A program made the translations under genes and the position numbers. Shown in pieces: positions 11,583-23,944 of a DNA stretch of 64,000 nucleotides (the first letter of the stretch is position 1; the number at the start of each line of letters is the position of its first letter). The stretch comes from Enoplolaimus lenunculus. Lineage: Eukaryota; Nematoda; Enoplea; Enoplida; Thoracostomopsidae. The stretch is taken from NCBI GenBank assembly GCA_030248215.1, contig JASANG010000516.1, positions 1 through 64,000 on the forward strand. Reading direction: 5' to 3'. A model generated the notes under the pieces. The model was given only the letters and a program-made list of their open reading frames with translations, did not search any database and was not told where the DNA came from.

Positions 11583-13752
11583 GGCCGAATATTAGTTTGC
11601 CAAGTCGATTTTAGTACTTTGATTTACGAGTTTAGAACCTGGTTGGTTAGATTATGACACAATTTTCTTCAAGAACATAAGTACGACAGTGAAGGCTGGC
11701 CCAAAAAACCAAAAGTAGCTGCCAGTTGGTCAAAACAAATTTTTAATATTTTGAAGTGAAAATAAATTACTAGAAAAAATTTCTTCGAGCAAAGTGGTTG
11801 TGTTAGGTAAACTCAGAAAACTGTAAGCATCAAAATCACAAACACAACATTGACATTCGTAGGGATCAGGTGTAGTAGACAACAGTTTTTAAACCATGCA
11901 TGAAAATCCCACCACTAAGTTTGCGTAGCTAAGCTTTAATTAAAAGGCCCTATTTATAGTTTTCAAAACAGGTAGAAAAAGCCGAACATCGCCTTGTAAA
12001 TGTTATCCAGAGAAACTATACTTACCTACTTTTTAATGTAACGAAAAAAGTTAAAATCACAAACAACTTTGCGAGAAACGAGTTTATATAGTAAATACAA
12101 TATTTCTTTATCATATATTATTTTAGGGTTGCACAAACACCAATTCCATCGGAAACAGAACATTTTTCTAAAACTAAACACACTTCAAAAGTTTTAATCA
12201 AAATTCAGCTTGAAAAAATGTTTTAGAATAATCTAATTTTGGTTAAAATGATATTTTATTATGTACAACTTTCAAACCAGCAATAATCTAAAATTTTTAC
12301 ATTGTAACATCAAAACTGAATCGTGTTTCAGACCTGCGAAGGCCTTTATGCGACTCCGCGTTCGATTTTCGTTTGAGTTTAAGTATAATATTTACAAATG
12401 ATCTGTTGAGCGAATATATAAGGCGTATAGCTATAATACTTGATCAAGTATCAAAAATCAGCCAGCTATAGCGCAGCGTTTCGCAAATCCCGATGTCCCA
12501 ATATGGTAACTAAAATTTTGTTTAGTGATCAATCTTTCACGTTCGTTATATGTCTCCGAAACTTGATAGTTTCGTCGGGTATCGAACGTATAAATTTGTC
12601 AACTCTCAAATTGTCGCAAACAATAAACTACGCTGAATGTAGCAAATTGCATTTTTAGATCACTTTTCTGAACATAAACTGATCTCACGTTTTTGTACCC
12701 TTAAAAGCCTGGCCCATTTTGGCAAACAATAGTGGGTTCTTTGGCAGAACATCAGTATACAACATACCTTTATCGTATCAACTAAACAAAACCTGTATTA
12801 GAGATAATTCAAAAGAGAGCAACCTAGCAACCAATTTTCGCGCATGAATCTATGCGTTATGCATCATCCGTGTGCTAAATTTCTAGTTTAGACCATCGTT
12901 CCTGCCAACCGGCATACGTTTATCCCACAGGTTAAGGCCAAGCCAATGTTAGTCATTTTGTTATTGAATAAAGAAAGCATTACAGTTACCTTGGCTGATT
13001 ATTTTTTGAATAACAATAAATTTAGAAATTAAAATATTTTAAAATATTATATACCTCACATGAACGAGAGATAATAGCTGGTGGTACTGGTGATGATAGC
13101 ATAGAATATAAAAGCTAACTAAAGTAAACTTGAGGTTAATATCGCTTAAGCATCAAATATTGAGTGCGATGAAAGACCTCGATCATAAGGTGTTTGAAGA
13201 ATTAATGTAATGACTAGACCGAAAATTTGACGATAAAAAGGCAAAATTATCCGATAGCAGGGTCAGATCCGGGAGGTTTAGGCTCAGTCGGGGCTCAAAT
13301 CTCATTTTCGATGACAAAATTTACCATTACTTTGCAATTTTCGAAACGTCAAATGTCAACAGTTGTCACTCGTCTGGTTCGCTTCGGTCGCGAAATTTTC
13401 TTACTGTTTCATTATTTAAACTGTATTCATTATGATTAAAATAAAATAAAGTAAATGCTTTGATCAGATTCGCAGAAAAATAGTTTAAATTTTGGCCAAT
13501 TTAAAACAATCATACGCACAAGACATCTACTCTGAAGGAGTGCGCAAAGTATGCCTGACTAGATTAATAGGACCTTTGTGAACGACACGGAGGCCTCGAT
13601 GAACTTCTAGAGGCCCGATGAGTCACATGGATGCTAATAAAAGATTTGGAAAAGGACTGTTTGTAGCCCCCCCTGGACTCCAGGGGTCCCCTCGAAAATA
13701 CCAGATAAACTAAAAATTAACATTTCAACCATTTTATGTTCGTCTATGTTTC
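11583..13752. other. Gene-free stretch upstream of SAXO
   Basis: No recognisable coding region or RNA gene on either strand. It is AT-rich sequence with only short accidental reading frames. The SAXO promoter should lie in the first few hundred bases, but I see no distinctive element. A small palindrome around CTGGACTCCAGGGGTCC occurs near 13670. Confidence 0.5.
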
Positions 13753-13755
13753 TAA

Positions 13756-15369
13756 TGCGTGGTTTACATTAATTTGTGTACGCCATGTGGAAATTCTCAA
13801 CGGCTATGGACGGCGACTATTGCTATTTGAAAAACAGCAGCTAGCGTTGGTTAAAATTTGAAATATTTTTAATTTATAAATAGGAACTGCACAACCTTAA
13901 AAATCTAAATCCTGTAATTTTACTTGGATTTTAAATCAATTTTAGCACTAGTCGTTCAGTGATTCGAAATACACAGTAGCTGTAGTTGGTGCCTTTGCTG
14001 AATCTCAGTAGTTGTCTTTAGTACAAACAATTCTGTTTAAGTAACTGTTTGTAGTGTAAGTTGTGTTGGACAAGCAAGTACAACTACTATCGGCTAACAA
14101 CCATAGTACATGTTCCTACTGTAACTTCCTTATTAGAGATATCGACGGCTACTTCAAAAATTTAATTTCAAGCAACTGTCGTTGGCTAAAACTCTAAAAC
14201 TAGAAAGCGTCGGTCGTTTGTTATTCTTCAGACGTATCGACGATTGCTTAAAAATTCATTTTATAGCAACTGTCGTTGACTACTTCACGAGCAGAAGTAA
14301 GCGTCGATTGTTTTTTCTAATTCAGAGGCATCGACGCCTGCTACGTAAGTGAATTTATAGCAACCATCGCTTTGTTCAATTTGTAACTGCCCTTCACAAT
14401 AAATGTGTTTTTAAACCAAAAATCTTGTTTGTGAGAGACCACAGCTATACCTAGAGGTGGGATGGGTGAAAAAATTTTTCGGCGGGGTTTTTACAAGGGG
14501 CTTTGTTGTATATTGTGTTTTAAAACAAGCAGGGTTGAAAATTTTCTAGGGAAAGCGGGGCCAAATATTTTTTCCGGCGGCATCAGCCTCCTTGTTAGGA
14601 TACATAAACTAGGTTCTGGAGGTTTGTAAACTGTCTACAGATTCCTCGCATCCAAAAGCACTTTTAAGTGCTAAAACACTTTAAGTGCTAAACACCTCAG
14701 GATATTGGCCTTCAAACAAAAAAATTATCACAATCGGTTCAGCCGTTCCTGAGAGATTCTTTTATATATATCTGGTATATATATAAGCAACTGTAGTTGG
14801 CAAAACAATGATTTTAAGCAGCTGACGTTAGCTCAGAACTAAATAATAAGACACCGTTCTCATTGTTTGTCGAAAATCAAGCAACTGTTTTTAGATAAAA
14901 ATTATATTTAAGCAACTGTCCTTGCCTCGAATACTCAAAGTACAGACACCGTTCGTGCCTAAAATTTCATTTTGAGAAGCTGTTGCTCTTTATATTGCCA
15001 TTACTAGTGAACAACAGGATCTGAGATTAAATAAACAAGGTAGCGGTTACTTCTGTAGGACGAAAATATATAGTAACCGTCAATAGCTTCTTTAATTATT
15101 TTAAACTAACGACCGCTGCTTAAACTGAAAACATCAGTATATTGTCATACTAAAGGTTGGCAATAGTAGTAGTGGTACATTAAAAATTAAAATATAATAA
15201 AAGTTTAATAGTTACGAAGGTTTGTTAAAATAAGTTTTAAACAACAACTGCATGTACTTCTGAAATTAGGAACCTGTCGTTTGAAAAGTTACGAAAAATA
15301 TCAATAAGCAAGCGTCCATAGCCGTTGAGAATTTCCACACCGCGTACACAAATTAATGTAAACCACGCA
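13756..15369. mobile_element. 1.6-kb non-autonomous TIR element with TAA target duplication (PIF/Harbinger-like)
   Basis: The ends are inverted repeats of about 57 bp with only two mismatches. Both begin TGCGTGGTTTACATTAATTT and end in CTCAACGGCTATGGACG. TAA flanks the element on both sides (13753-13755 and 15370-15372). A 3-bp TWA duplication is typical of PIF/Harbinger. The interior holds no transposase but many diverged copies of a motif like GCAACTGTCGTTGGCT, on the order of ten, plus related CGTCGATTG variants. The terminal TGCGNGGTT is shared with elements at 51263-51719 and 52442-53119, so all three probably used related transposases. Confidence 0.85.
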
Positions 15370-16180
15370 TAACTATTTATGTTTTTGATGCAAGTTATTC
15401 TCGACGAGCTTTTTATTTAACACAACGCTACCAAAGTGAGTTTAGGGTTTCTAAAGCATGCACGTGAAGGATGCTATGCCCTCAATCCTACTTTGAAAAG
15501 TCAACCATGTTTCAAGGTTTGGGCAAGACTTGCTTAAAAATATATACTTTTGAACATATGCCAAAACCCAGTATAAAAGAAGAGTTGCACATGTGTCCAA
15601 TTTACGGATTAATAGTTTTCTTTATGTGTGATTTACCTATTATCCGAATCATCGGCATCTACTCGCGGGGCCTTCCACACCAGAAGGAAATCATGATATG
15701 TTCTATGGAATCTGTTAACATGTGCTTTCCTGCTTTATCCAGAAGTTTAGGAGAGGCATGTATCTCTCTATTCATCCCAGTGGTGGATCCAATTAGTGCT
15801 AAAATGGCGTTTGGCTTCTGGATCGCTTCGCTCGCGAGTGCTTTCACCATGTCTCGTGCGGTTCCGGGTTCCCCATTTTAGAGTTTCCTGGATCCACCAC
15901 TGATTTCTTCCCAGTAAAGCAGCCTTCGCTACCACAGGAACGAGCGTAAAACCAATTTGTCACGGTTTCCGCGATGCTTTGTCGCTGAGATTACAACAAA
16001 ATTTTTCACCCCCTCGAAAAAACAGACGTGTATCCATCACACAACACGCATAAATATATAAATTGAAGACCTTTCCAAAGCAATTCCTGATGCATCCCTG
16101 CTACTATATACTTCTTTAATCTTAAGGTGATTGTTGTACCTATTTAAGATTTTTCTTATTGTCTTTGAAGCAACATTTTC
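15370..16180. other. Unassigned stretch with a small MITE
   Basis: No gene recognised. Reading frames on both strands near 15470-15880 are partly created by the MITE at 15778-15902. An exon-like minus-strand block near 15630-15740 (RFHRTYHDFLLVWK, followed by a GTAAAT donor) could be a real exon of an unknown gene, but I found no partners for it. Confidence 0.3.
15778..15902. mobile_element. 125-bp hAT-type MITE with CAGTGGTGGATCCA ends
   Basis: The terminal repeats are CAGTGGTGGATCCA and its perfect inverse TGGATCCACCACTG. A second internal inverted pair is CTAAAATGG / CCATTTTAG. The flanking octamers ATTCATCC and ATTTCTTC match at five of eight positions. CAGNGGTGGATC ends are common in hAT elements. 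Confidence 0.7.
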
Positions 16181-16189
16181 TGCTACCCG

Positions 16190-17420
16190 ATAAATTGGGA
16201 TTTTGGAAATTAGAATATTATCCTGGATATGGCATTTTGGGAAATTTTGATTCCGATGGGAAATTGCGATTTCGGGCGCAACCATTTTCGCCCGGGATTT
16301 TGGGAAATTGTGATATTACCCAGGGAATCGGAATACTGGGAAATTTGGATATTGTAGGTGTCTGCGCCACTCTCATCTCATATTTCAAACTAAAAACTAA
16401 AACAACATTAATTCCAATTCCTAAAACCACACATAACGGAAGCCCAGGCTCCACCTAGTCTCTTAGAACTTAAATTAGGCTCAGATGTTGCTCAAAAGCG
16501 TGCGGAATCCGCATTCGATTTGGACATGCAATTAGGTCGAGACACCTGGACAAGGAAGCCAGGTCAAGTAATCATTCTGAAAGTTGAGTTGGTACAATTT
16601 GCGTTCAAGTTTTGTGTATAAGTTAGTTGGCGAAAGCTTGAAAATTGTAGTTTTGATATAAGTTACGGATTTAGAGTCGGTTTAAGATTGTCACATAGGC
16701 TCAACGTGAAGGAAACCTGGTATTGTTGTTGTTGTTGTCGTTTGTTGTTGTTTGGGGTGCGCACAGCGCATGAGTAACACAGTACTGTTGGTTACTGTAG
16801 GACCCGAATAAGAGGGGGAAATAAGATGGGGTCCTATTTTGGGTCCCAATCAATAGGAGTCAGTATCCCTAACAAGAGTCCGTAAGCAGATAGAGTCCCT
16901 AATTATGGTCCATAAATTTCAATTATTCTTAATTGTAGTGCAAAAACGACTCCACAACCAAATAATTTGAGTTGGAATCATTAAATAGTACTTAAGTTCT
17001 GAAAGTACATTCCTAAGTGTAACCTTGTATTATCGCTCAAGCTATTGACACAAGACAAATAAACATTTAATTCAACGGAAAGTAGCAGTACCGGATATAT
17101 CAGTAACGAAGGGTGGCAGAGCATGGCGGAACTTGAGATTTCAGGAAATTGGGATTTTCGGCGCTGCCTTTTTCGCTAGGGATTTTTGGAAAACTGGGAT
17201 TTTGGGAATTGGGATATTACCCGGGAAATTGGGATTCTGCTAACGCCAGGAAATTGCTATTTTCAGCGCTACCTTTTTCGCTCGAGATTTCGGGAAATTG
17301 AGACATTACCCGGAAAATTGGGATTACCCGGGAAATTGGGATTTTGGGAAATAGGAATTCTGCTGGGAAATTCTGATTTTCGGTGCAAGCCTTTTCGGTC
17401 GAAATTTTGGGAAATTGGGA
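16190..17420. repeat. GGGAAATTGGGATTTT minisatellite in two blocks
   Basis: Two blocks, about 16190-16350 and 17120-17420, are built from irregular head-to-tail copies of a roughly 16-bp unit close to GGGAAATTGGGATTTT. Longer units contain ATTACCCGGGAAATTG and TTTTCGGCGC. The intervening DNA includes a TTG-repeat and a copy of another dispersed repeat. Short reading frames here (GNWDITREIGI and its reverse) are by-products of the repeat. Confidence 0.75.
16721..16755. repeat. (TTG)n microsatellite
   Basis: A run of TTG units with one CG interruption between the two minisatellite blocks. Confidence 0.8.
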
Positions 17421-17424
17421 GGGT

Positions 17425-18110
17425 ATGAAAAAAATCCGGATATGTATCCAAATAGAATATGTGTCCGAATATCCGATATCCGAAATGCTACTGTGTGATT
17501 TTTTTAATAATTTGCATTGTTTCACCCCTAAACTAGCTGCAGGGGACAAAAAATTCTGTGCTCAAAACTCAGTCAGAATATTGAAATAAATTCTTGACGA
17601 TTTTTGTGAGTAGATTTGGTTTTTAGAAAAATTCTTATCAGTATGATATATTGAAAACATTTCTTTTCTTTACATCTTGTTGGATACTGTCATATAAAGC
17701 TCGGTCCTGCTTCAGACCTTGTGCATGAAAAGTTGTTTAGTGTTCGAATCCTTTGTCTTTTGAGCTTGAGATAAATATTAGGTATATACAGAGGATTTTG
17801 CTATAGTTTTGATGACATCCGGGGCCGTCCGTGACAGTACGGCACTGTGCCGGGGACCACGTGAATTTCTACAGGGGATGTGATAATTCATAAAAAAATT
17901 TTATTTTATTAGTTGCGGTGCCGTACGGTGTCGGACGTTGGCGAACGACAAGTATAGCGCCTCCCTTTTTCATTACAAAATTAAAATTTTCTATCGCTAC
18001 AAAATTTATGTGCTATTAATTGTTAACATGTATATGTTAGCTAATAGTAGTTATGTTTACACAATAAACAGCTCCGTACGTTTGATGGAAAAGAGCTTCT
18101 TAAGTCTTAA
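17425..18110. repeat. Dispersed repeat R1, first copy
   Basis: This stretch is repeated, diverged, at 49785-51105, with a partial copy at about 45985-46180 in an ASH2 intron. Shared landmarks in the same order are: GGATATGTATCC, CCGAAATGCTA, TTGTGAGTAGATTTGGTTTT, AAGCTCGGTCCTG, GTTTAGTGTTC, GATGACRTCCGG, GGTGCCGTAC, CGACAAGTATA and AATAAACAGCT. It has no coding content. It lacks the two MITEs that interrupt the second copy and so serves as an empty site. Confidence 0.75.
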
Positions 18111-18199
18111 CCTTCGCTTATAGAGTATACTATGAGCAACTAAGTAATGTACAAGCAATACACACATTGTGAGCAGTGTTCAACATATATAACATATAT

Positions 18200-18375
18200 G
18201 CGCAGTGTTAAATCTCCACAAGACATTAGAGCTCCCTTGGGCTCGAGCGTCAAGCTCCTATAGCTCAGTGGTCATCGTAAACGCCTCCTACCCGTGAGTC
18301 TGGGGTTCGAATCTCAAATTGAAATTACATCTCATGTGAAATTTTACGGAAAACGGATATTGAAGTATAAAAGTT
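18200..18375 (+). repeat. tRNA-derived SINE-like repeat
   Basis: TATAGCTCAGTGGTCATCGT followed about 40 bp later by GGGGTTCGAATCTCA matches pol III A- and B-box signals. No full tRNA fold is possible. A diverged relative lies at about 47510-47640, with the same flanks (GAGCGTCAAG before, TGAAATTACAT after), so this is a dispersed SINE-type repeat rather than a tRNA gene. Confidence 0.6.
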
Positions 18376-18404
18376 TCAAAGGTGTTTTATTTTTAAGCTT
18401 TAGA

Positions 18405-18533
18405 CAATTTTTTTGCTTAGGCTTTAGGCTTAGGAGTATGCTCATCCTTATGCTTGCGCTTTAGGTTTACGCTTAGGCCTAGGAATATGCTTTATACTGT
18501 TCCGGCCCTGTTCTATACATTGGCCGTAATTTT
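18405..18533 (-). mobile_element. TTAGGC-bearing MITE, one end missing
   Basis: It contains GCTTTAGACAATTTTTTTGC, then irregular TTAGGC-like units, then ACTGTTCCGGCCCTGTTCTA and ACATTGGCC, the typical terminus of this family. The other terminus is not found, so the copy is truncated. Confidence 0.7.
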
Positions 18534-18714
18534 TATTTAATTTCGAACAATTGCAACATACCTGTAATGAAAAATTGCGAGATATATACGTGATTTGCAA
18601 CTATTTTTGAAGATAAAAAACAAAATTTCGGTATTTTCATAACGGAAACGGACATAGATTTATAACAGAAACGGATATCCGGTTAAACCCTGTCCCTACC
18701 TTACAAAAACCAAA

Positions 18715-19075
18715 AAACTCAGTTTCAGGTGGCCAACGCACGTGTTTACCAGTCTGTAGCAATCTCCTAAACGGAATACACAGAACTATTGAGGCAGTTG
18801 CTTAATAAGTATCGAAATTTAGAATTGTATGGTTTACGCTCATAACAATCAGCTTGTAGTTCAGGGTACTTCTTTTAGTGCAGCCAGTTAAATCAAGTGC
18901 TTAAGAAACGAAAAACGACGTTCGAAAACGCAAAAAACACAAAATTGAATTTCGGATATCCGAAATAGAAAATTTAATTTCGGATATCCGGATATATTCG
19001 GATAAATATCCGGAAAGAATTGCCGAATATCGGGATATAAAAAATATCTTATGCCATCATTAATGACCACGACCT
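18715..19075 (+). repeat. Dispersed repeat R2, first copy
   Basis: About 360 bp are shared with 47085-47400 (same orientation) and 54880-55275 (inverted). Landmarks: GCCAACGCA, GTAGCAATCT, the run to a second CAATCAG box, and a palindrome-rich tail of TTTCGGATATCCGAAAT and CGGATAAATATCCGG. No coding content. Confidence 0.75.
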
Positions 19076-22000
19076 CATTTCAATTTTTAATATTTGATTT
19101 TCTTAAGTCCTAATGTTTCACCAAAAATTTGTTTATCAAATGCATAACACTTTATGTACCACTGAACGCAGTTTGACGAACAAAGTCGAATGACGACACA
19201 TACCTCACGATTCGGTTCGCCAGTTGTGGTCAAATAAACTGATTTGTCGCGTTTCGAGAGCGTTGGGTTTGGTAGTGCGAGTGTCGTGTATATTTTTACG
19301 AAATGTCGGCAAATGTGTTCTCAAAATTATTTTAAAATTTAAAAGGAAACGCACCACACAAATTTTGACACTATGCAAAATTTAACTAGCGAAATTGAAT
19401 GCTCAACTGGGTTAGATCCGATCTGAAAAATACTGGAGCCCAATAATATGCCGCAACCACAGCTGAATCCCAACTAGGTCCCAACATGTCCAGGCAAAAT
19501 CTGCTGCACCTTGACGCTGGGCATTGCCGGAACATCCGCCGGAAAATCAACAGGAACAAAAGGCAGGAATCAGTTTTCAGCAGCAACCGCCGAAACATGC
19601 CAAGGCAGAATCATAGCCCGAAAATATCATTTATCTAAACAATTAAAAACGATTTATTTAATCAAAATTAAATAATTGATAGTTGTGGTAAAACTGACGG
19701 AATTAACACACATAAACAATAAATAGATTTAAACAGTAATGACAATGATCCTGCGTATACATTGTTCGGACACGGACGCGTTGACAGTGGTGCTCAGCAT
19801 ACTCATAAAGCCACCACCTGAAATAGTTGTTTTACTTGTAAAATAAGACTCTTGTAAAAACAAAATTGTAACATATCAAACAAGTGGTATACGTACGCAC
19901 CAGGGTGCGACCGGATACCAAAAAAATGACGGAACCGCATAAACTAAAATGCGGTCGGAGCCGGATAACTAATTCAAATGTAATACTAGATTGCGTTCAA
20001 TTATCTGAACGTAGCTAACAATGGATTCCTTAAATGGCCTACGGTATCCAAAGTGTTTACGTGACAAAGCTTAACGTCTGACGCCGATGCACTTTTAACA
20101 CTTTAGCAACGACCATATATATTCCATTATTCTCTATTTTTGTAGCATTGCGTTCAGTTACAATATTTGTTTGGCCCATGTTAGTTTTAAAGGCACCCAG
20201 TTATCCCTATGTACTATAAAATAGAAGTGGCTTAGATTAAAAAATATTATTTCTGCTTAGGATTTGTTATAGAATTATTTTTACGCTGAAGTGTAGGCTT
20301 AGCATAGGAATATCAATATGCTGAGATATATACCGTTACGCCCAATAACACTAGTCATGTTTATCAGGTTTTTGAGTGTTATGGTAACCAACAAAACCAT
20401 TCGTGGTTTATGGAAATTAATTTCAAATATGACTTTAGCAAAAGTATATTTATTAACCGGAATAGGCAGCACGCGATATGTACAGCATAATTTACGGCAA
20501 AACGCTACAAGATCCCGAGCATTTAGTTATAAACTAGAACAAGCATAATATCATTAATTCATTCATAAATACATCGGCATTAAAACTAACCCAAATACCA
20601 TGCAATAATTTAAACTGGTCAGTTTGGTAGCCTTCTTCTCAGTGAATAGATAGTTCTGTGTAGGCTTAGTTTTAGGATTAGAGGTTTCGCCTTGGAAATA
20701 TGCTTATACAACTGTTACGCCTCGCAGTAGTGGCGGATCGAGAAATTTCTGACTGGGGGCGCAATATAGAGTGAAAGAGGCATCACGAGCGAGAAGCCAA
20801 ACGCAGTATTTGTTCCACAAAACGAAAAATTTGCAAGGTAGAGGGATCTTAGCATTTCAACATAAAAATGTTTTCTAAAAACGCGGGATCGCGCTTTCAG
20901 TCTGAATCCGCCAATAGCTCTCAACTATACATGGGGCATTTTGGGAGTGGGCTTTTCAACTGTGGGTGGGGACTACAAAAGTACGTATCGAACACTTAAT
21001 CGTCACGCAGTTAACTAATTGTCATATTTCCACTGTTCATGCGGACGCTAGATCGAAAACTAACATCCAAGTATATATATGCCAGTACCAAGGTAACAAA
21101 TATACACTTGAACTTAGCAATACATATACAACATGGTTAAATAGCATAACCATCGAGGCGGTTTTATGGAGAAAAAGCTTCTTGGGCACCCCCATCTCGT
21201 TTGAAGAATTAAGTGTTACCCATTTTAAAAGCATATTCATGGTTCGACCTCCGAAAAAAATCCTGGGACCGACATTTATGTCTTGACCACTCCTAGTGCT
21301 TGCGACATTCCATTGCTCTTGTCAAATTTAAAAAATAAAAGCCTCTATGCGTATTTTCGATTTTGACAAGACTGATACCCAATATAGCTTTTCGTTGCCA
21401 AACAGCAATAAAAAATAAAACCCGTTGAAATTTCCAACCGCAACGTTTATATATACAAATTTCAGCCAAATGATAATTATATACATTTCGGCGATTCACT
21501 TTTGCTTAAAATATTTTAAGGGTTTCGCGCTAGGTCCAACCGGAAGTTCCGATCCCTGATCCGGTTTCACCATCACAAATAGGAACCGGAATTTTTAGCT
21601 TCGGTGCTTTGTGCAACCTAATTATGCACAATGGCTACTTTTACCTGATATTTGTTTTATTACTACACCGGACGTTGATCATGTTTTCATCAGTTTGCAT
21701 CTGATGCCACTAAACTTTTTTGACGATTATCTTTTTATCTCATCTACCTAATATTTCATGCTGCCCTTCAGATTAAATTCTGTGTTAACGCAATTGTGAA
21801 CAAGTGTGTAGCATTTAGAAATTTAGGCGTAGCTTGGACGAATGCAACTATTTGTTGCTACTGAGAGGCCACTTTCAGTACCTAAAAGCAATGACAATTC
21901 ATTCAAAAACAATATAAGTGTCTCAAAACTAAAAACAACTTTACAATAAATGACAAATAAAAACATGCACATAAACGCGTTCATCATATTTGTAAATTTT

Positions 22001-22978
22001 ACGTACCGTAGAGATGCTACGAGGCCAATGCCTGATTTGCCGAGGTCAAATCGGGCTTAGTTTTTAATGGAAAATTTACCAGACTGAAGAGCAAAGTAAG
22101 AAACTGGTGTTTCGATCTTGCAAAACCTTTATAAAACATGAATATACTTGTATTCATTTTCACAGTACTAAATATAAAACGGAAGTTTGGTTCGAATCAA
22201 CGTTTCGTTTTTTCAACAAATATATAAATGAAATATGTACATGTGTGTTTAGCAAAAAAATACATTCCTACAGAATATCCAATGGCCCTTGTTGGTACCG
22301 GTGCCACAGATTTTGTCCTCGGCCCCAGTAAAAATTCCTGCCCCGGTACTACTCTAATGTATACAATACGTACATTTTAAAACTTCAACGGCTTCTCACA
22401 TGTCACGAACCCAATTTCACGGACAAGCATGAGTTCTATGCTGGTCTAAAACGAAATTTAACACCAACGTTACAAATTATTACGAATATTATTGCGAGCT
22501 ACAACCAAAAAAGTATTTCTATGATCAGAACACATTATGTATACGGTTTTGCATTGAGCGCGAGCAATCTTACGATATAAATACGTACATATTTTGCGAC
22601 CCACGGGTAGTGTATAGCCATTCTCAAGACAACTACTGCTCCTTAATATATACGAACAAAAATTATAAAACGGTTTTTATTCAAAACAGCAGATCCTAGA
22701 GTTTTTTTGGAAGAAAACCAAAACAACTGTTCCATCTGCAGCAATACGTACACATTAAATCTGTACGGACAAAAAATAAGCCATGTTCCAATACAAACAG
22801 ATAAATGCATCAATTGTCGTGACAAAAATTAAAAAGTAAACAACAAAAAATTTTGCACACGTCAAACAGATTTTAAATTATATACAAAACACGTCAACTT
22901 TGGCCAACTTGAAAACTGAAAAATCCGACTATAAAGTCGCGTACTACAGCTTCAATGTCCTCATTACTGCTAATGTTT
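19076..22978. other. Gene-free stretch downstream of IMPACT
   Basis: I recognise no gene. It holds a left end of the hAT-type family (CAGGGTGCGACCGGAT) near 19908, fragments of the TTAGGC-bearing MITE near 20280-20350 and 20640-20720, and a CAGTAGTGGCGGATC hAT-like end near 20725. Reading frames up to about 106 codons (near 20966-21286) show no familiar domain and no splice support. Confidence 0.4.
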
Positions 22979-23944
22979 TTACTTCGTCTGTTTTGTTTTA
23001 ATAAATCCTCGTTCTTGAAGGACTTCTGTGGCCGCGGAATTTATATGACGAAATCGATCTGAACCTAAATGAACACCGCCATACCATCGCGTCACCACAA
23101 CAAGAACATTTTTCGCATCAGATGTTTCCAGTAATCGCATAAGCCGGTTACCAGCTCCATGCTCTCCATCATCAGCATAGTCCGTACGGCATCGTACAGT
23201 AGCAACAGGACGTCGTGTACCACCATTCGCATTTCGTGACGGTTGCAATGTTTCAAATATACGATACGCGAATATATTGTGTGTAGCGTTTGCGATTTTT
23301 TTGTTTTCTTTTAACTTTGCGAGTGTTGCTTTGACTTGTGGCTCGGAGTCCACGCAAGCGACATGTCCCTGAAATACACTTTTTCGATCAAAAATAAATT
23401 CACCTGAGTATATTTGCGATGGTTCAGCATCCGTTTGTACGCTACCATATGTTACTTTATTAGTATTACAAGCATCACCATTTACGCCGCCGCTTGCAGT
23501 CGATTGACTCAATTCATAGTCTGATGTTACCTCCTGCAAACGATTCGGATAAGCGAGCCGTCGGCGTATAATTTCAATCCAATCGTACAGCACTGGTTGA
23601 CCAGCATTTTCGGCATAATGCGCCTCCATTTCCTCGATCACCACGTTCTTGGTCCGGTAGTTCATGTGTGGGCATTGGATTTCATACGTTGGTTGGCAAC
23701 TGCTCGGATAATCGCTGGGCATCCAAAGATGAAGTACAGCTTCAGGAATTACTGCTGTTGAGCTAGATGGACCATTTAATACGGTGCTGCTGGTTTGACG
23801 CGATTCCTCATCGATACAGCAATCTTGTTGAGGTCGGATTACAATTGACACGGAGCCGTCTGTTTCGTTAATAACAGCATCTTCGCCATATATCGCAGAT
23901 AAGGCAACCAACTCGTCCTGTTGTCTTGCGATGTCATCTTCCAT
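22979..23944 (-). CDS. IMPACT: IMPACT homologue, RWD plus UPF0029 domain protein
   Basis: A single-exon protein of 321 residues, close to the roughly 320 of vertebrate IMPACT. I chose the ATG at 23944 (MEDDIARQ) because it begins directly at the RWD domain. The reading frame stays open 36 codons further up, but that part is hydrophobic and unlike the family. An RWD domain covers about residues 8-115 (EALSAIYGED-type start, here ELVALSAIYGED, then the YP turn). The IMPACT/UPF0029 domain covers about 190-315, with ATHNIFAYRI, DDGEHGAGNRLMRLLE and VTRWYGGVHLGSDRF. The family binds the GCN1 site for GCN2 and damps the GCN2 stress kinase in the cytoplasm; this role is inferred from homology. The gene lies about 2 kb downstream of SF3B6 on the same strand. 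Confidence 0.93.
   Translation of the reverse strand: MEDDIARQQDELVALSAIYGEDAVINETDGSVSIVIRPQQDCCIDEESRQTSSTVLNGPSSSTAVIPEAVLHLWMPSDYPSSCQPTYEIQCPHMNYRTKNVVIEEMEAHYAENAGQPVLYDWIEIIRRRLAYPNRLQEVTSDYELSQSTASGGVNGDACNTNKVTYGSVQTDAEPSQIYSGEFIFDRKSVFQGHVACVDSEPQVKATLAKLKENKKIANATHNIFAYRIFETLQPSRNANGGTRRPVATVRCRTDYADDGEHGAGNRLMRLLETSDAKNVLVVVTRWYGGVHLGSDRFRHINSAATEVLQERGFIKTKQTK

Noticed and set aside
11256-11657. 133-codon plus-strand frame
   Set aside because: It runs opposite SAXO exon 1 and shows no domain; the minus strand has the start, cysteine motif and donor site.
15471-15881. 136-codon plus-strand frame
   Set aside because: Its 3' part is made by the CAGTGGTGGATCCA MITE at 15778-15902 and it has no recognisable domain.
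16190-17420. CRISPR-like array
   Set aside because: The units are contiguous, irregular and lack unique spacers; it is a minisatellite in eukaryotic DNA.
18250-18325. A functional tRNA gene
   Set aside because: It has only pol III boxes, no cloverleaf, and a dispersed relative at about 47510-47640 with the same flanks.
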